Positions 25,042 to 35,041 of a stretch of 64,000 nt of DNA are shown here, piece after piece. The position numbers and the translations under genes are program-made. Position 1 is the first letter of the stretch; every line of letters begins with the position of its first letter. Origin of the DNA: an uncultured Bacteroides sp. (GTDB lineage Bacteria; Bacteroidota; Bacteroidia; Bacteroidales; Bacteroidaceae); assembly GCF_959029255.1 (NCBI RefSeq), contig NZ_CAUFUE010000024.1:23235-87234 (forward strand). Reading direction: 5' to 3'. The notes under the pieces were generated by a model that saw only the letters and a program-made list of their open reading frames with translations, ran no database searches and was not told the DNA's origin.

Positions 25042-26208
25042 TCAACAATTTGTAATTAACTTCACAAACTCATCAAACAGGAATTCCGTATCCGTCGGTC
25101 CGCTGGCAGCTTCCGGATGGAACTGCGCAGAAAACCATGGGTTACGTTTGTGCCTGATACCTTCGTTGGAACCATCATTCATATTAATGAAAAGCGGTTC
25201 CCAATCCTCGCTCAATGTATTGTTGTCAACCGCATAACCATGATTTTGCGAGGTTATGAAGCAACGCTCCGTACCTACCATGCGCACCGGCTGGTTATGG
25301 CTGCGATGACCATATTTCAATTTATAAATCTTGGCTCCTCCGGCTTTGCCCAGCAACTGGTTACCCATACAGATACCGAAAATAGGGAGTTTTTCGTTTT
25401 TCATCGCTTTACGGATATTCTGTACGGCTACGTCACAGGTGTCCGGGTCGCCCGGACCGTTGGAAATGAACAAACCGTCGAATTCCAATTCATTGAAATC
25501 ATAGTTCCAGGGAACACGGATTACTTCTACGTCCCGTTTCAGCAGGCAACGGATGATGTTGGTTTTCACTCCGCAATCCAAGAGAAGGACTTTCTTTAAT
25601 GAAGAATGAGGAATGAAGAATGAAGAATGGGCTGCGCTACGAGTGGAGGTACCATCGGGCAAGTAATGGATAATCTCCTTACAACTCACACGGTCTACGT
25701 AGTTCACCCCTTCGTACACCGCTGCGGGTAATTCTTCATTCCGAGCTCCTGTTTCTTCATTCTTAATTCTTAATTCTTCATTAAACTCGATGCGTCCCAT
25801 CATTACCCCATGTTCACGCAGCACTTTGGTCAGTTCGCGTGTATCAATACCCGTGATACCGGGTACCTGTTCACGTTTGAGCCAATCACCCAGACTTTCC
25901 ACCGCATTCCAATGACTGTAATTTTCCGAATAATCACTCACAATAATGGCTTCGGCATGGATACGCTCGCTTTCCATAAAGGTAGGTAATCCATTTGGCT
26001 CCATAGTAAACGGAGGGACCCCATAATTACCCACCAAAGGATAAGTAAGGGTCATCAACTGTCCGGCATACGAGGGGTCGGTCAGGCTTTCGGGATATCC
26101 TGACATGGCCGTATTGAAAACGACCTCTCCCGCCACCGGCTTTTCATAGCCGAACGACTTACCGTGGAAACGGCTCCCGTCGTCAAGGATTAGAGTTACA
26201 TTTCTCAT
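25042..26208 (-). CDS. carA: Carbamoyl-phosphate synthase, small (glutaminase) subunit with in-frame repeat insertions
   Basis: This 388-residue glutamine amidotransferase subunit has the N-terminal CPSase_sm domain (about 1-190) and a class I GATase domain. The catalytic Cys lies in FGICMGNQ and the His in AQFHPEA, with the triad Glu two residues later. Glutamine-derived ammonia is channelled to CarB. Two low-complexity segments stand out: FNEELRIKNEE plus NEEL around 135-150, and HSSFFIPHSSL around 195-206. Their DNA (25751-25785 and 25597-25631) consists of ATTCTTCATTC-type repeats in opposite orientation. They fall in the linker before the GATase domain and in a surface region, so the enzyme probably still works. 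Confidence 0.95.
   Translation of the reverse strand: MRNVTLILDDGSRFHGKSFGYEKPVAGEVVFNTAMSGYPESLTDPSYAGQLMTLTYPLVGNYGVPPFTMEPNGLPTFMESERIHAEAIIVSDYSENYSHWNAVESLGDWLKREQVPGITGIDTRELTKVLREHGVMMGRIEFNEELRIKNEETGARNEELPAAVYEGVNYVDRVSCKEIIHYLPDGTSTRSAAHSSFFIPHSSLKKVLLLDCGVKTNIIRCLLKRDVEVIRVPWNYDFNELEFDGLFISNGPGDPDTCDVAVQNIRKAMKNEKLPIFGICMGNQLLGKAGGAKIYKLKYGHRSHNQPVRMVGTERCFITSQNHGYAVDNNTLSEDWEPLFINMNDGSNEGIRHKRNPWFSAQFHPEAASGPTDTEFLFDEFVKLITNC
25597..25785. repeat. Inverted ATTCTTCATT/AATGAAGAAT repeats inside carA
   Basis: The arms at 25597-25631 and 25753-25785 are imperfect tandem copies of GAATGAAGAA and its complement, in opposite orientation. The intervening sequence keeps conserved CarA residues (YEGVNYVD). 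The repeats stay in frame and encode NEELRIKNEE and HSSFFIPHSS. Confidence 0.8.
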
Positions 26209-26210
26209 AT

Positions 26211-28094
26211 TTAGAATTGATAAACTTGTTCTATATAATTAATAAACGCTTCATTCAACAGCTTCACACCACCCGGAGTGGGATAATCTCCACTGAAGTA
26301 CCAATCGCCCCGATGCTTGGGGCAAGCCTCATGCAAGCCTCCAAGGGGCTGATAAACAATTTGTACTTTGGCTCTCGTACCTTTCGGGGTGAGCAGTTCC
26401 ACCATCTTAGCGGAAATCTCTTCGTCTGTAAAAGGAGCATAGATTTCCTTTACATGGTTCACCATCTGTTCCTTGGGTAAACCTACCTGTTCTTTGGACT
26501 TACGGTAAGCAGCGGCAATAACATCGCGCATATCACGTTCTTTCAACAGTTCGATAGCAGCTTTAAAAGCGATAAACTCACTCATTTTTGCCATATCTAT
26601 GCCGTAATAGTCGGGATAGCGCACTTGTGGAGAAGAACTTACAATCACTATCTTTTTCGGATTCAGACGGTCGAGGATACCGATGATACTTTGTTTCAAA
26701 GTAGTTCCGCGCACTATCGAGTCATCAATAATAACAAGATTATCGACTCCGGGTACAAGACTACCGTAAGTGATGTCGTACACATGGGCGGCAAGGTCGT
26801 TGCGGCTATTGCCTTCAGCAATAAATGTACGTAGCTTGATGTCCTTGATAGCCACCTTTTCACTTCGTATCCGTCGGGATAGAATACGTTCCAGTTCGTC
26901 GTGATTGGGATTATGTCCCAAAGCGGCAATCTGTTGGACTTTCTCCTGATTAAGGTAATCATCCAGTCCTTGCAACATTCCGTAAAAGGCAACTTCCGCT
27001 GTATTGGGAATGAAGGAAAACACTGAATGGTCTATATCGTTATCAATGGCTTTCAGGATGTTAGGCACTAACTTCTCACCTAACAGTTTACGTTCCTTAT
27101 AAATATCCACATCACTTCCACGACTGAAGTAAATGCGTTCAAACGAACAGGGTTTCACCTCGCGCGGCTTATTAATCTGTACGGTACGCAGTTTTCCTGC
27201 CTTAGTGATGAGCATCGCTTGTCCCGGCTGCAACTCTTTGATGGATTCAACGGGCACATTGAAAGCAGTCTGTATCACAGGACGCTCACTGGCAAGCACC
27301 ACAACCTCATCATCCTGATACCAAAATGCCGGACGAATGCCCCATGGGTCACGGACTGCAAAAGTTTCGCCACTTCCGGTAAGCCCGCACATCACATATC
27401 CCCCGTCCCACTCTTTACTCGAAGTCCGCAGTACGTTGGCAAGGTCTATATGGTCTTCAATATAGCGAGTGATATCCATACCCGTCAATCCTTCCGCTTC
27501 GGCAAGGTTAAAGAGACGCTCCACTTCACGATCAAGGCGATGCCCCACCTGTTCGAGCATGATATACGTATCGGCATACTTGCGGGGATGCTGACCGATG
27601 GCCGTGATACGTGCAAAGATTTCATCCACATTCGTCAGGTTGAAATTACCGCACAAGGCAAGATTTTTGGCACGCCAGTTGTTTCTGCGCAGAAACGGAT
27701 GCACGTATGATATACCGGACTTTCCGGTAGTGGAATAGCGTAGATGCCCCATGTAGATTTCTCCGGCAAAAGGCAACACACGCTTGGCATAGTCCGCATC
27801 GTGTAACTGCTCTTTCGTGAGATTTTTGAAATTACCCTGTACCGTACCGAATATTTCGGTAATGGCACCAGAACCCAGAGCACGTTCACGGAACATATAT
27901 TCTTCGCCGGGATTAGCTTCCAGCTTTACACAAGCCAACCCGGCACCTTCTTGTCCGCGATTGTGTTGCTTTTCCATCAGGAGGTAAAGCTTGTTAAGCC
28001 CGTACATCCATGTACCATACTTCTGTTCGTAGTACTCCAGCGGTTTCAGCAGGCGTATCATGGCAACGCCACATTCATGCTTCAGTTGTTCCAT
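26211..28094 (-). CDS. purF: Amidophosphoribosyltransferase, long form
   Basis: This 627-residue enzyme carries out the first committed step of purine synthesis, moving the glutamine amide onto PRPP. The Ntn-type glutaminase begins at Cys8 (ECGVAMIRL), so a seven-residue leader must be removed. The PRPP-binding motif VIIDDSIVRGTT lies near residue 455. The usual bacterial length is about 470-500, so this form is longer, with extra sequence in the glutaminase half and at the C-terminus. It is the first gene of purF-carA-carB; carA follows after two bases. This couples purine and pyrimidine/arginine demand for glutamine nitrogen. Confidence 0.93.
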   Translation of the reverse strand: MEQLKHECGVAMIRLLKPLEYYEQKYGTWMYGLNKLYLLMEKQHNRGQEGAGLACVKLEANPGEEYMFRERALGSGAITEIFGTVQGNFKNLTKEQLHDADYAKRVLPFAGEIYMGHLRYSTTGKSGISYVHPFLRRNNWRAKNLALCGNFNLTNVDEIFARITAIGQHPRKYADTYIMLEQVGHRLDREVERLFNLAEAEGLTGMDITRYIEDHIDLANVLRTSSKEWDGGYVMCGLTGSGETFAVRDPWGIRPAFWYQDDEVVVLASERPVIQTAFNVPVESIKELQPGQAMLITKAGKLRTVQINKPREVKPCSFERIYFSRGSDVDIYKERKLLGEKLVPNILKAIDNDIDHSVFSFIPNTAEVAFYGMLQGLDDYLNQEKVQQIAALGHNPNHDELERILSRRIRSEKVAIKDIKLRTFIAEGNSRNDLAAHVYDITYGSLVPGVDNLVIIDDSIVRGTTLKQSIIGILDRLNPKKIVIVSSSPQVRYPDYYGIDMAKMSEFIAFKAAIELLKERDMRDVIAAAYRKSKEQVGLPKEQMVNHVKEIYAPFTDEEISAKMVELLTPKGTRAKVQIVYQPLGGLHEACPKHRGDWYFSGDYPTPGGVKLLNEAFINYIEQVYQF

Positions 28095-28152
28095 CTATCA
28101 ATTTACTAATGACTAATTACGAGTTACAAAAACATATTTATCTATTTCGCAA

Positions 28153-28235
28153 AAACACATCATCTGTTTGTATCAAACGCATCATCTGTTGAGGGTAAAT
28201 GCATCATGCGTTAAGGGTAAACAAATCATCTGTTT
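28153..28235. repeat. Intergenic array 4: four AAACGCATCATCTGTTT-type units, 22-bp period
   Basis: Units of 17 bp start at 28153, 28175, 28197 and 28219, separated by 5-bp spacers (GTATC, AGGGT, AGGGT). They read AAACACATCATCTGTTT, AAACGCATCATCTGTTG, AAATGCATCATGCGTTA and AAACAAATCATCTGTTT. Most positions pair as a dyad around a central C. The array sits between the glmS stop and the purF start, and shares its unit with array 6. Confidence 0.9.
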
Positions 28236-28240
28236 TTCAA

Positions 28241-30085
28241 TCATTCCACTGTCACCGATTTAGCAAGGTTTCTCGGCTGGTCTACATCCATTCCTTTGCA
28301 TACAGCAATGTGATAGGCAAGCAATTGTAAAGGTACCGTAGTTATTAACGGGTCAAGGCACTCTATTGTTTCAGGAAGTTCGATGCAGGTATCGGCTATT
28401 TTACTGATAACCGTATCTCCTTTCGTTACGATAGCTATGACCTTACCTTTACGGGCCTTGATTTCCTGTATATTGCTCAATACTTTCTCGTACAATCCGT
28501 TTTGCGTGGCAATAATCACTACCGGCATTTCGGCATCTACCAAAGCGATAGGTCCGTGCTTCATCTCGGCAGCGGGATAACCTTCGGCATGGATATACGA
28601 GATTTCTTTCAGTTTCAATGCACCCTCCAAAGCCACAGGATAAGAATATCCACGTCCCAAATAGATGAAATTATGCGCGTACGTGAATATTTTAGAGAGT
28701 TCCGCAATTTGGTCGTTCAGTTTCAATACCTCCTTCATCTTATCGGGAATTTGTCTCAACTCATTGACAACCGCAAGGTATTGCGCTTCATCAATTGTTT
28801 GTTTCTCCCGGGCAAGCGTCAGCGCCAACATGGTGAGTACCGTGACTTGCCCCGTGAAAGCTTTCGTAGACGCCACACCGATTTCCGGCCCCACGTGGAT
28901 GTACGAACCCGTATGTGTGGCACGGGGGATACTGGACCCAATGGCATTACATATACCATATATAAATGCCCCACGGCTCTTGGCAAGTTCTACGGCAGCC
29001 AACGTATCGGCGGTTTCACCGCTTTGTGAAATGGCAATCACCACATCACTGCCGTCAATAACAGGGTCACGATAACGGAACTCACTGGCATACTCCACTT
29101 CCACCGGAATACGGCAGAAACTCTCTATCAAATGCTTACCGATAAGGGCTGCATGCCACGACGTTCCACAAGCCACGATGATAAAGCGTTTAGCGTTCAG
29201 CAACCGTTGTTTATAATCAATTACAGCTGAAAGCACAACGTTCGTACCCTCCACATTGATACGTCCACGCATGCAATCGTGAATACAATCGGGCTGCTCA
29301 AAGATTTCCTTCAACATGAAGTGCCGGTAACCGCCTTTCTCCAGTTGACCGAGATTCATAGAAACCGTCTTCACCTTGTGGGGACATTCCACGTTCTTCA
29401 GGTTTACCACCTTCAGTGGTTCATTCCGGCGGATAACAGCTATCTCTTCATCTTCCAGATAGACAACCTTATCCGTATATTCCACGATAGGCGTTGCATC
29501 GGATGCCAGAAAGAACTCACACTCTCCTATTCCCACCACCAATGGACTGCTTTTGCGTGCAGCTATAATTTCATCGGGCTGTTCCCTGTCGAGCACTGCA
29601 ATGGCATACGCACCGATAACCTCCTGCAAAGCCAATTGCACAGCCGTCAACAAATCAAGTTGATTCGTCGTCTGGATATATTCTATGAGTTGCACCAGCA
29701 CTTCAGTGTCCGTACTACTTTTAAATGTATAACCTTTGGCTTGAAGTTTTTCTTTGAGGACGGCGTAGTTTTCAATGATGCCGTTATGGATGAGAGCGAG
29801 ACGTTCGGAAGAGGAAAAATGGGGATGGGCATTAGTAGAACAAGGTTCTCCATGTGTAGCCCAGCGTGTGTGTGCAATGCCAATGTTACCGGAAATATCT
29901 TTTTGAGCAGCGAAAGTTTCCAGTTCCGAAACCTTACCTTTCGCTTTGTACACGTTCAACCGCCGATTATCACTGATTAATGCTACCCCAGCACTATCGT
30001 ATCCACGATACTCCAACCGCTTCAGACCTTTGATAAGAATGGGATAGGCTTTTCTTTGACCTATATAGCCTACTATTCCACACAT
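28241..30085 (-). CDS. glmS: Glutamine--fructose-6-phosphate aminotransferase (isomerizing)
   Basis: At 614 residues it has the standard length. The catalytic Cys2 opens the Ntn glutaminase domain (MCGIVGYIG, then RLEYRGYDSAG). Two SIS sugar-isomerase domains follow, with SQSGETADT and GRGYSYPVALEGALKLKE. The C-terminus PRNLAKSVTVE is the conserved GlmS tail that closes the active site. It makes glucosamine-6-phosphate for peptidoglycan, LPS and capsule. It lies upstream of purF on the same strand, but array 4 in the 146-base gap suggests a separate transcription unit. Its promoter faces away from gltB. Confidence 0.97.
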   Translation of the reverse strand: MCGIVGYIGQRKAYPILIKGLKRLEYRGYDSAGVALISDNRRLNVYKAKGKVSELETFAAQKDISGNIGIAHTRWATHGEPCSTNAHPHFSSSERLALIHNGIIENYAVLKEKLQAKGYTFKSSTDTEVLVQLIEYIQTTNQLDLLTAVQLALQEVIGAYAIAVLDREQPDEIIAARKSSPLVVGIGECEFFLASDATPIVEYTDKVVYLEDEEIAVIRRNEPLKVVNLKNVECPHKVKTVSMNLGQLEKGGYRHFMLKEIFEQPDCIHDCMRGRINVEGTNVVLSAVIDYKQRLLNAKRFIIVACGTSWHAALIGKHLIESFCRIPVEVEYASEFRYRDPVIDGSDVVIAISQSGETADTLAAVELAKSRGAFIYGICNAIGSSIPRATHTGSYIHVGPEIGVASTKAFTGQVTVLTMLALTLAREKQTIDEAQYLAVVNELRQIPDKMKEVLKLNDQIAELSKIFTYAHNFIYLGRGYSYPVALEGALKLKEISYIHAEGYPAAEMKHGPIALVDAEMPVVIIATQNGLYEKVLSNIQEIKARKGKVIAIVTKGDTVISKIADTCIELPETIECLDPLITTVPLQLLAYHIAVCKGMDVDQPRNLAKSVTVE

Positions 30086-30449
30086 AATGTATCAGTATTT
30101 GATTTTGCGCTGCAAAGATACATTTTTATAGAACATAAAGTTAAAGTTTGCCCTATTTATTTATCAAAAGAATAGAAAAAAGTTATTTTAATACCAAAAA
30201 GTTAAATAAAATATTCTTTTAAAAGCAAAAAGACGAATTTACAATTTAAAAGCAAAAAATACACATTTGATTTAAGATTAGAAGAAAATGCCGAATATTT
30301 TCTTTCAAATCATAATCAGCCAAAACGGAAAGCGTATTTAGTGTGACAGAAGCCCGGACAAATCAATATCAATTTGAAATTAATTACCTACTTTTGCCAA
30401 CCAATATGACATAAATAACAAATATTATACAGAATAAAGCAATCAAAAG
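30086..30449. promoter_or_regulatory. Divergent glmS/gltB control region
   Basis: This 364-bp AT-rich gap holds no gene. It contains a minus-strand -7 box TATCTTTG (plus CAAAGATA, 30113-30120) for glmS and a plus-strand TACTTTTG (30389-30396) 53 bases before gltB. A direct repeat TTTAAAAGCAAAAA lies at 30218-30231 and 30245-30258, 27 bp apart. The repeat is a possible operator. Nothing else stands out. Confidence 0.5.
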
Positions 30450-33400
30450 ATGAAAAGAAAAGAACTTTTTAACAACAAAACAAAGAAGAAACCCGGACAA
30501 CGACAGCCCAAGGAATTGGGCTTATACAATGCTTCATACGAACACGATGCTTGCGGTGTAGGTATGGTGGTAAACATCCGTGGAGGGAAATCACACGAAC
30601 TGATAGAGTCTGCGCTGAAGGTATTGGAGAACATGCGTCATCGCGGAGCGGAAGGTGCCGACAATAAAACCGGGGATGGTGCCGGAATCATGTTACAGAT
30701 ACCACATGAATTTATCCTGCTACAAGGTATACCCGTTCCCGAAAAAGGCAGGTACGGTACAGGCCTGTTGTTTCTTCCCAAAGATGAAAAAGACCAAGCA
30801 TCCATATTGAGTATCATCATCGAAGAGATAGAAAAAGAAGGACTAACCTTGATGCACCTGCGTAACGTGCCGACATGTCCTGAAATACTAGGTGAGGCCG
30901 CACTCGCCAATGAACCGGACATCAAGCAAATCTTCATCACCGGATTTACGGAAAGTGAAACTGCCGACCGCAAACTCTATATAATAAGAAAAAGAATAGA
31001 AAATAAGATACGCCGGTCGGACATCCCCACACGGGAAGAATTCTATATCGTATCGCTATCGACAAAGAACATCATATATAAAGGTATGTTGTCTTCCTTA
31101 CAGCTACGTAGCTATTTCCCCGACCTGACCAACACTTATTTCACCAGCGGACTGGCCTTGGTACACTCCCGTTTCAGCACCAACACCTTTCCCACTTGGG
31201 GGCTGGCTCAGCCGTTCCGTCTGTTGGCTCACAATGGAGAAATCAATACCATCCGTGGCAATCGCGGATGGATGGAAGCACGTGAAAGCGTACTCTCTAC
31301 TCCCACGCTTGGTGACATCAAGGAACTGCGTCCCATCATTCAGCCGGACATGAGTGACAGCGCCTCATTAGATAACGTACTGGAGTTTCTCGTGATGTCC
31401 GGGCTGAGCCTGCCACACGCCATGGCAATGCTTGTACCGGAATCTTTCAACGAAAAGAACCCTATCAGCGAAGATCTGAAAGCCTTCTATGAATATCACT
31501 CCATACTGATGGAACCATGGGATGGTCCGGCGGCATTACTTTTCAGCGATGGAAGATATGCCGGCGGCATGCTCGATCGTAACGGTCTGCGCCCTGCTCG
31601 TTATCTTATCACCAAAGATGACATGATGGTAGTAGCGAGTGAGGTTGGTGTAATGGATTTTGAACCGGGAGACATCAAAGAGAAAGGACGCTTGCAACCG
31701 GGTAAAATTTTACTGGTTGATACTGAAAAAGGCGAAATATATTACGACAAAGAATTGAAGAGGCAGCTTGCCGAAGCCAAACCCTATCGTACCTGGCTTG
31801 CCTGCAACCGCATCGAGTTGAATGAGTTGAAGAGCGGACGTAAAGTTCCTCATAGCGTAGAACACTATGACAGTATGCTGCGTACCTTCGGTTTCTCCAA
31901 AGAAGATATAGAGAAAATTATCATGCCGATGGCAAGTAATGGAGCCGAACCAGTCAGCGCCATGGGCAATGATACACCGCTTGCCGTACTCTCCGACAAA
32001 CCACAATTACTATATAATTACTTTCGCCAGCAATTCGCCCAAGTAACCAACCCTCCTATCGACCCTATCCGGGAGGAACTCGTAATGTCCCTGACGGAAT
32101 ACATCGGTGCTGTAGGCATGAACATCCTGACTCCCAGTGAAAGCCATTGTAAGATGGTACGCCTGAATCATCCGATACTGACTAACACACAACTGGACTT
32201 ACTTTGCAATATCCGTTATAAAGGTTTTAAAACCGTAAAACTACCGATGTTGTTTGAAGCTTCCAAAGGACGTTCCGGATTGCAAGAAGCCCTTACGGAA
32301 CTATGTAAACTTGCTGAAAATTCCGTAGCCGAAGGTGTAAACTACATCGTGCTGACCGACCGTGGCGTAAATACCACGCATGCCGCCATTCCCTCACTGC
32401 TTGCCGTATCTGCCGTACACCATCATCTCATTTCAGTAGGCAAACGTGTACAAACCGCACTGATAGTAGAAAGCGGAGAAATACGTGAAGTGATGCATGC
32501 TGCCCTGTTACTGGGTTTCGGTGCCAGTGCATTAAATCCTTATATGGCATTCGCCGTACTCGACAAACTGGTAATTAATAAGGAAATACAACTGGACTAT
32601 ACCACAGCAGAGAAAAACTATATCAAAGCCATCTGCAAAGGGCTGTTCAAAATAATGAGTAAGATGGGTATCAGTACCATCCGTTCCTACCGTGGGGCAA
32701 AGATATTCGAAGCTATCGGGCTGAGTGAAGAATTGAGTAACGCCTATTTTGGCGGATTAAAATCCGTTATCGGTGGCATCCGTCTTGACGAGGTAGCACA
32801 AGATGCCATTACCTTTCATAATGAAGGAAAAGAAATAATTAAAAACGAAGAAAACAAAACGGCATTATTACCGAATAAAGGCTTATACACCTTTCGTAAG
32901 GATGGAGAACAACATGCCTGGAACCCGGAAACCATCAGTACACTACAATTGGCCACACGGTTGGGAAGTTATAAGAAGTTCAAGGAGTTTACCAAGCTGG
33001 CAGATGAAAAAGAGAGACCTGTTTTCCTACGCGATTTCCTCGACTTCCGCCATAATCCCATTTCCATTGATAAGGTAGAACCGGTAGGGAGTATTTTGAA
33101 ACGTTTCGTTACGGGTGCCATGTCTTTCGGTGCTATCAGTCAGGAAGCCCACGAAGCGATAGCTATTGCCATGAACAAATTGCATGGACGTAGCAATACG
33201 GGTGAAGGCGGCGAAGACGCGGCACGTTTCAATACAAATATGCGTTCCGCCATCAAACAAGTCGCATCGGGACGTTTCGGCGTGACAACCGACTATCTGG
33301 TGAATGCGGATGAAATACAAATCAAAATCGCGCAAGGAGCCAAACCCGGTGAGGGTGGTCAACTGCCGGGGTTCAAAGTGGATCAGGTTATTGCCAAGAC

Positions 33401-34991
33401 ACGCCATTCCATTCCGGGTATATCACTGATTTCTCCCCCACCTCATCACGATATTTATTCCATTGAAGATTTGGCGCAACTTATCTTCGACCTGAAGAAT
33501 GTCAATCCGAAAGCTAAAATCAGCGTGAAACTGGTAGCCGAAAGCGGTGTAGGTACCATTGCTGCCGGTGTGGCAAAAGCAAAAGCCGATCTTATCGTTA
33601 TTTCCGGCGCTGAAGGCGGTACGGGAGCTTCACCCGCATCGAGTATCCGCTATGCCGGCATCTCTCCCGAACTCGGGCTGAGCGAAACACAACAAACCTT
33701 AGTGTTGAACGGTCTGCGTGGGCAAGTATTGCTACAAGTAGACGGACAACTGAAAACCGGACGTGACGTAATACTGATGGCAATGCTCGGTGCCGAAGAA
33801 TACGGTTTCGCCACCGCCGCCCTCATCGTATTGGGTTGTGTAATGATGCGAAAATGTAACCAGAATACTTGTCCGGTAGGTGTAGCCACTCAAAATCCCG
33901 AACTTCGCAAACGTTTTATAGGAAGAAGCGAATACCTTGTGAATTACTTCACTTTCCTGGCGCAAGAAGTACGGGAGTATCTGGCGGAGATAGGCGTGGA
34001 AAGAATGGAAGACATTATAGGGCGCACGGATTTCATCGTTCGCAAACCCGATGACAACGTAAAGAAACATCAGCTGATAACTTTCGATAAAGTACTGGCA
34101 CGTGTGGGTAACGGAGCTGCTATCCGTCACATCATCGACCAGCAGCATGGCATCGCCCATGTCAAAGATGTAGAGATATTGCACGCTGCCGCTGAAGCTT
34201 TGGAAAAAAGAAAAGAAATTTCTCTGGAATATACCATTGCCAATACCGACCGTGCTTGCGGCGCTATGCTCTCAGGAGCCATCGCTGCAAAATATGGAGC
34301 CGACGGACTGCCGGAACAGACATTGAACATCAAGTTCAAAGGATCTGCCGGACAGAGTTTCGGTGCCTTCCTTGTTCCTGGTGTCAACTTCAAGCTGGAA
34401 GGCGAAGCAAACGATTATCTGGGTAAGGGGTTGAGTGGCGGACGTATCGCTGTGCTCCCTCCGGTTCGCAGTAACTTTGAAGCAGAGAAAAACACGATTG
34501 CAGGCAACACCATTCTCTATGGTGCTACCAGTGGTGAGGTATACATCAACGGTCGTGCAGGTGAACGTTTCGCTGTCCGTAATTCCGGTGCCATTGCCGT
34601 AGTAGAGGGTGTAGGCGACCATTGTTGCGAGTACATGACCGGCGGGCGCGTAGTCGTTCTCGGTCAGACAGGACGAAACTTCGCCGCAGGCATGTCCGGC
34701 GGTGTAGCATACGTATGGAACAAGGATAATAATTTTGACTATTTCTGCAACATGGAGATGGTAGAACTGAGTCTTATCGAAGAGGCTTCTTATCGTAAGG
34801 AACTGCACGAGCTCATCCGCCAGCATTATCTCTACACCGGTTCTAAACTGGCTCGTACCATGCTTGATGACTGGATGCATTACGTAGACCAGTTCATTCA
34901 GGTAGTACCCATCGAATACAAAAAGGTGCTCCAAGAAGAACAGATGAAGAAGTTACAACAGAAAATTGCGGATATGCAACGTGACTACTGA
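30450..34991 (+). CDS. gltB: Glutamate synthase, large subunit
   Basis: This 1513-residue protein has the standard GltB order. A 34-residue leader precedes the catalytic Cys35 (HDACGVGMV) of the class II glutaminase domain (to about 420). A central domain follows, then the FMN-binding synthase domain (about 850-1210). That domain includes GRSNTGEGGEDAARF, SGAEGGTGASP and the iron-sulfur cluster motif MRKCNQNTCPVGVATQ. The C-terminal GXGXG helix domain ends it. It converts 2-oxoglutarate and glutamine to two glutamates, using electrons from GltD. It leads gltB-gltD-asnB, with a -7 box upstream. Confidence 0.97.
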   Translation: MKRKELFNNKTKKKPGQRQPKELGLYNASYEHDACGVGMVVNIRGGKSHELIESALKVLENMRHRGAEGADNKTGDGAGIMLQIPHEFILLQGIPVPEKGRYGTGLLFLPKDEKDQASILSIIIEEIEKEGLTLMHLRNVPTCPEILGEAALANEPDIKQIFITGFTESETADRKLYIIRKRIENKIRRSDIPTREEFYIVSLSTKNIIYKGMLSSLQLRSYFPDLTNTYFTSGLALVHSRFSTNTFPTWGLAQPFRLLAHNGEINTIRGNRGWMEARESVLSTPTLGDIKELRPIIQPDMSDSASLDNVLEFLVMSGLSLPHAMAMLVPESFNEKNPISEDLKAFYEYHSILMEPWDGPAALLFSDGRYAGGMLDRNGLRPARYLITKDDMMVVASEVGVMDFEPGDIKEKGRLQPGKILLVDTEKGEIYYDKELKRQLAEAKPYRTWLACNRIELNELKSGRKVPHSVEHYDSMLRTFGFSKEDIEKIIMPMASNGAEPVSAMGNDTPLAVLSDKPQLLYNYFRQQFAQVTNPPIDPIREELVMSLTEYIGAVGMNILTPSESHCKMVRLNHPILTNTQLDLLCNIRYKGFKTVKLPMLFEASKGRSGLQEALTELCKLAENSVAEGVNYIVLTDRGVNTTHAAIPSLLAVSAVHHHLISVGKRVQTALIVESGEIREVMHAALLLGFGASALNPYMAFAVLDKLVINKEIQLDYTTAEKNYIKAICKGLFKIMSKMGISTIRSYRGAKIFEAIGLSEELSNAYFGGLKSVIGGIRLDEVAQDAITFHNEGKEIIKNEENKTALLPNKGLYTFRKDGEQHAWNPETISTLQLATRLGSYKKFKEFTKLADEKERPVFLRDFLDFRHNPISIDKVEPVGSILKRFVTGAMSFGAISQEAHEAIAIAMNKLHGRSNTGEGGEDAARFNTNMRSAIKQVASGRFGVTTDYLVNADEIQIKIAQGAKPGEGGQLPGFKVDQVIAKTRHSIPGISLISPPPHHDIYSIEDLAQLIFDLKNVNPKAKISVKLVAESGVGTIAAGVAKAKADLIVISGAEGGTGASPASSIRYAGISPELGLSETQQTLVLNGLRGQVLLQVDGQLKTGRDVILMAMLGAEEYGFATAALIVLGCVMMRKCNQNTCPVGVATQNPELRKRFIGRSEYLVNYFTFLAQEVREYLAEIGVERMEDIIGRTDFIVRKPDDNVKKHQLITFDKVLARVGNGAAIRHIIDQQHGIAHVKDVEILHAAAEALEKRKEISLEYTIANTDRACGAMLSGAIAAKYGADGLPEQTLNIKFKGSAGQSFGAFLVPGVNFKLEGEANDYLGKGLSGGRIAVLPPVRSNFEAEKNTIAGNTILYGATSGEVYINGRAGERFAVRNSGAIAVVEGVGDHCCEYMTGGRVVVLGQTGRNFAAGMSGGVAYVWNKDNNFDYFCNMEMVELSLIEEASYRKELHELIRQHYLYTGSKLARTMLDDWMHYVDQFIQVVPIEYKKVLQEEQMKKLQQKIADMQRDY

Positions 34992-35041
34992 GTTATGATA
35001 AATCACAAACATCAATAAGCTTATTTCAATCGTAAATCATT

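Noticed and set aside
30086..30449. glmS ribozyme upstream of glmS
   Set aside because: The AT-rich leader shows none of the conserved ribozyme core, and the -7 box leaves only about 20 bases of leader.
33027..33407. Open frames opposite gltB (also 34272-34934)
   Set aside because: They are antisense shadows within a highly conserved coding region.
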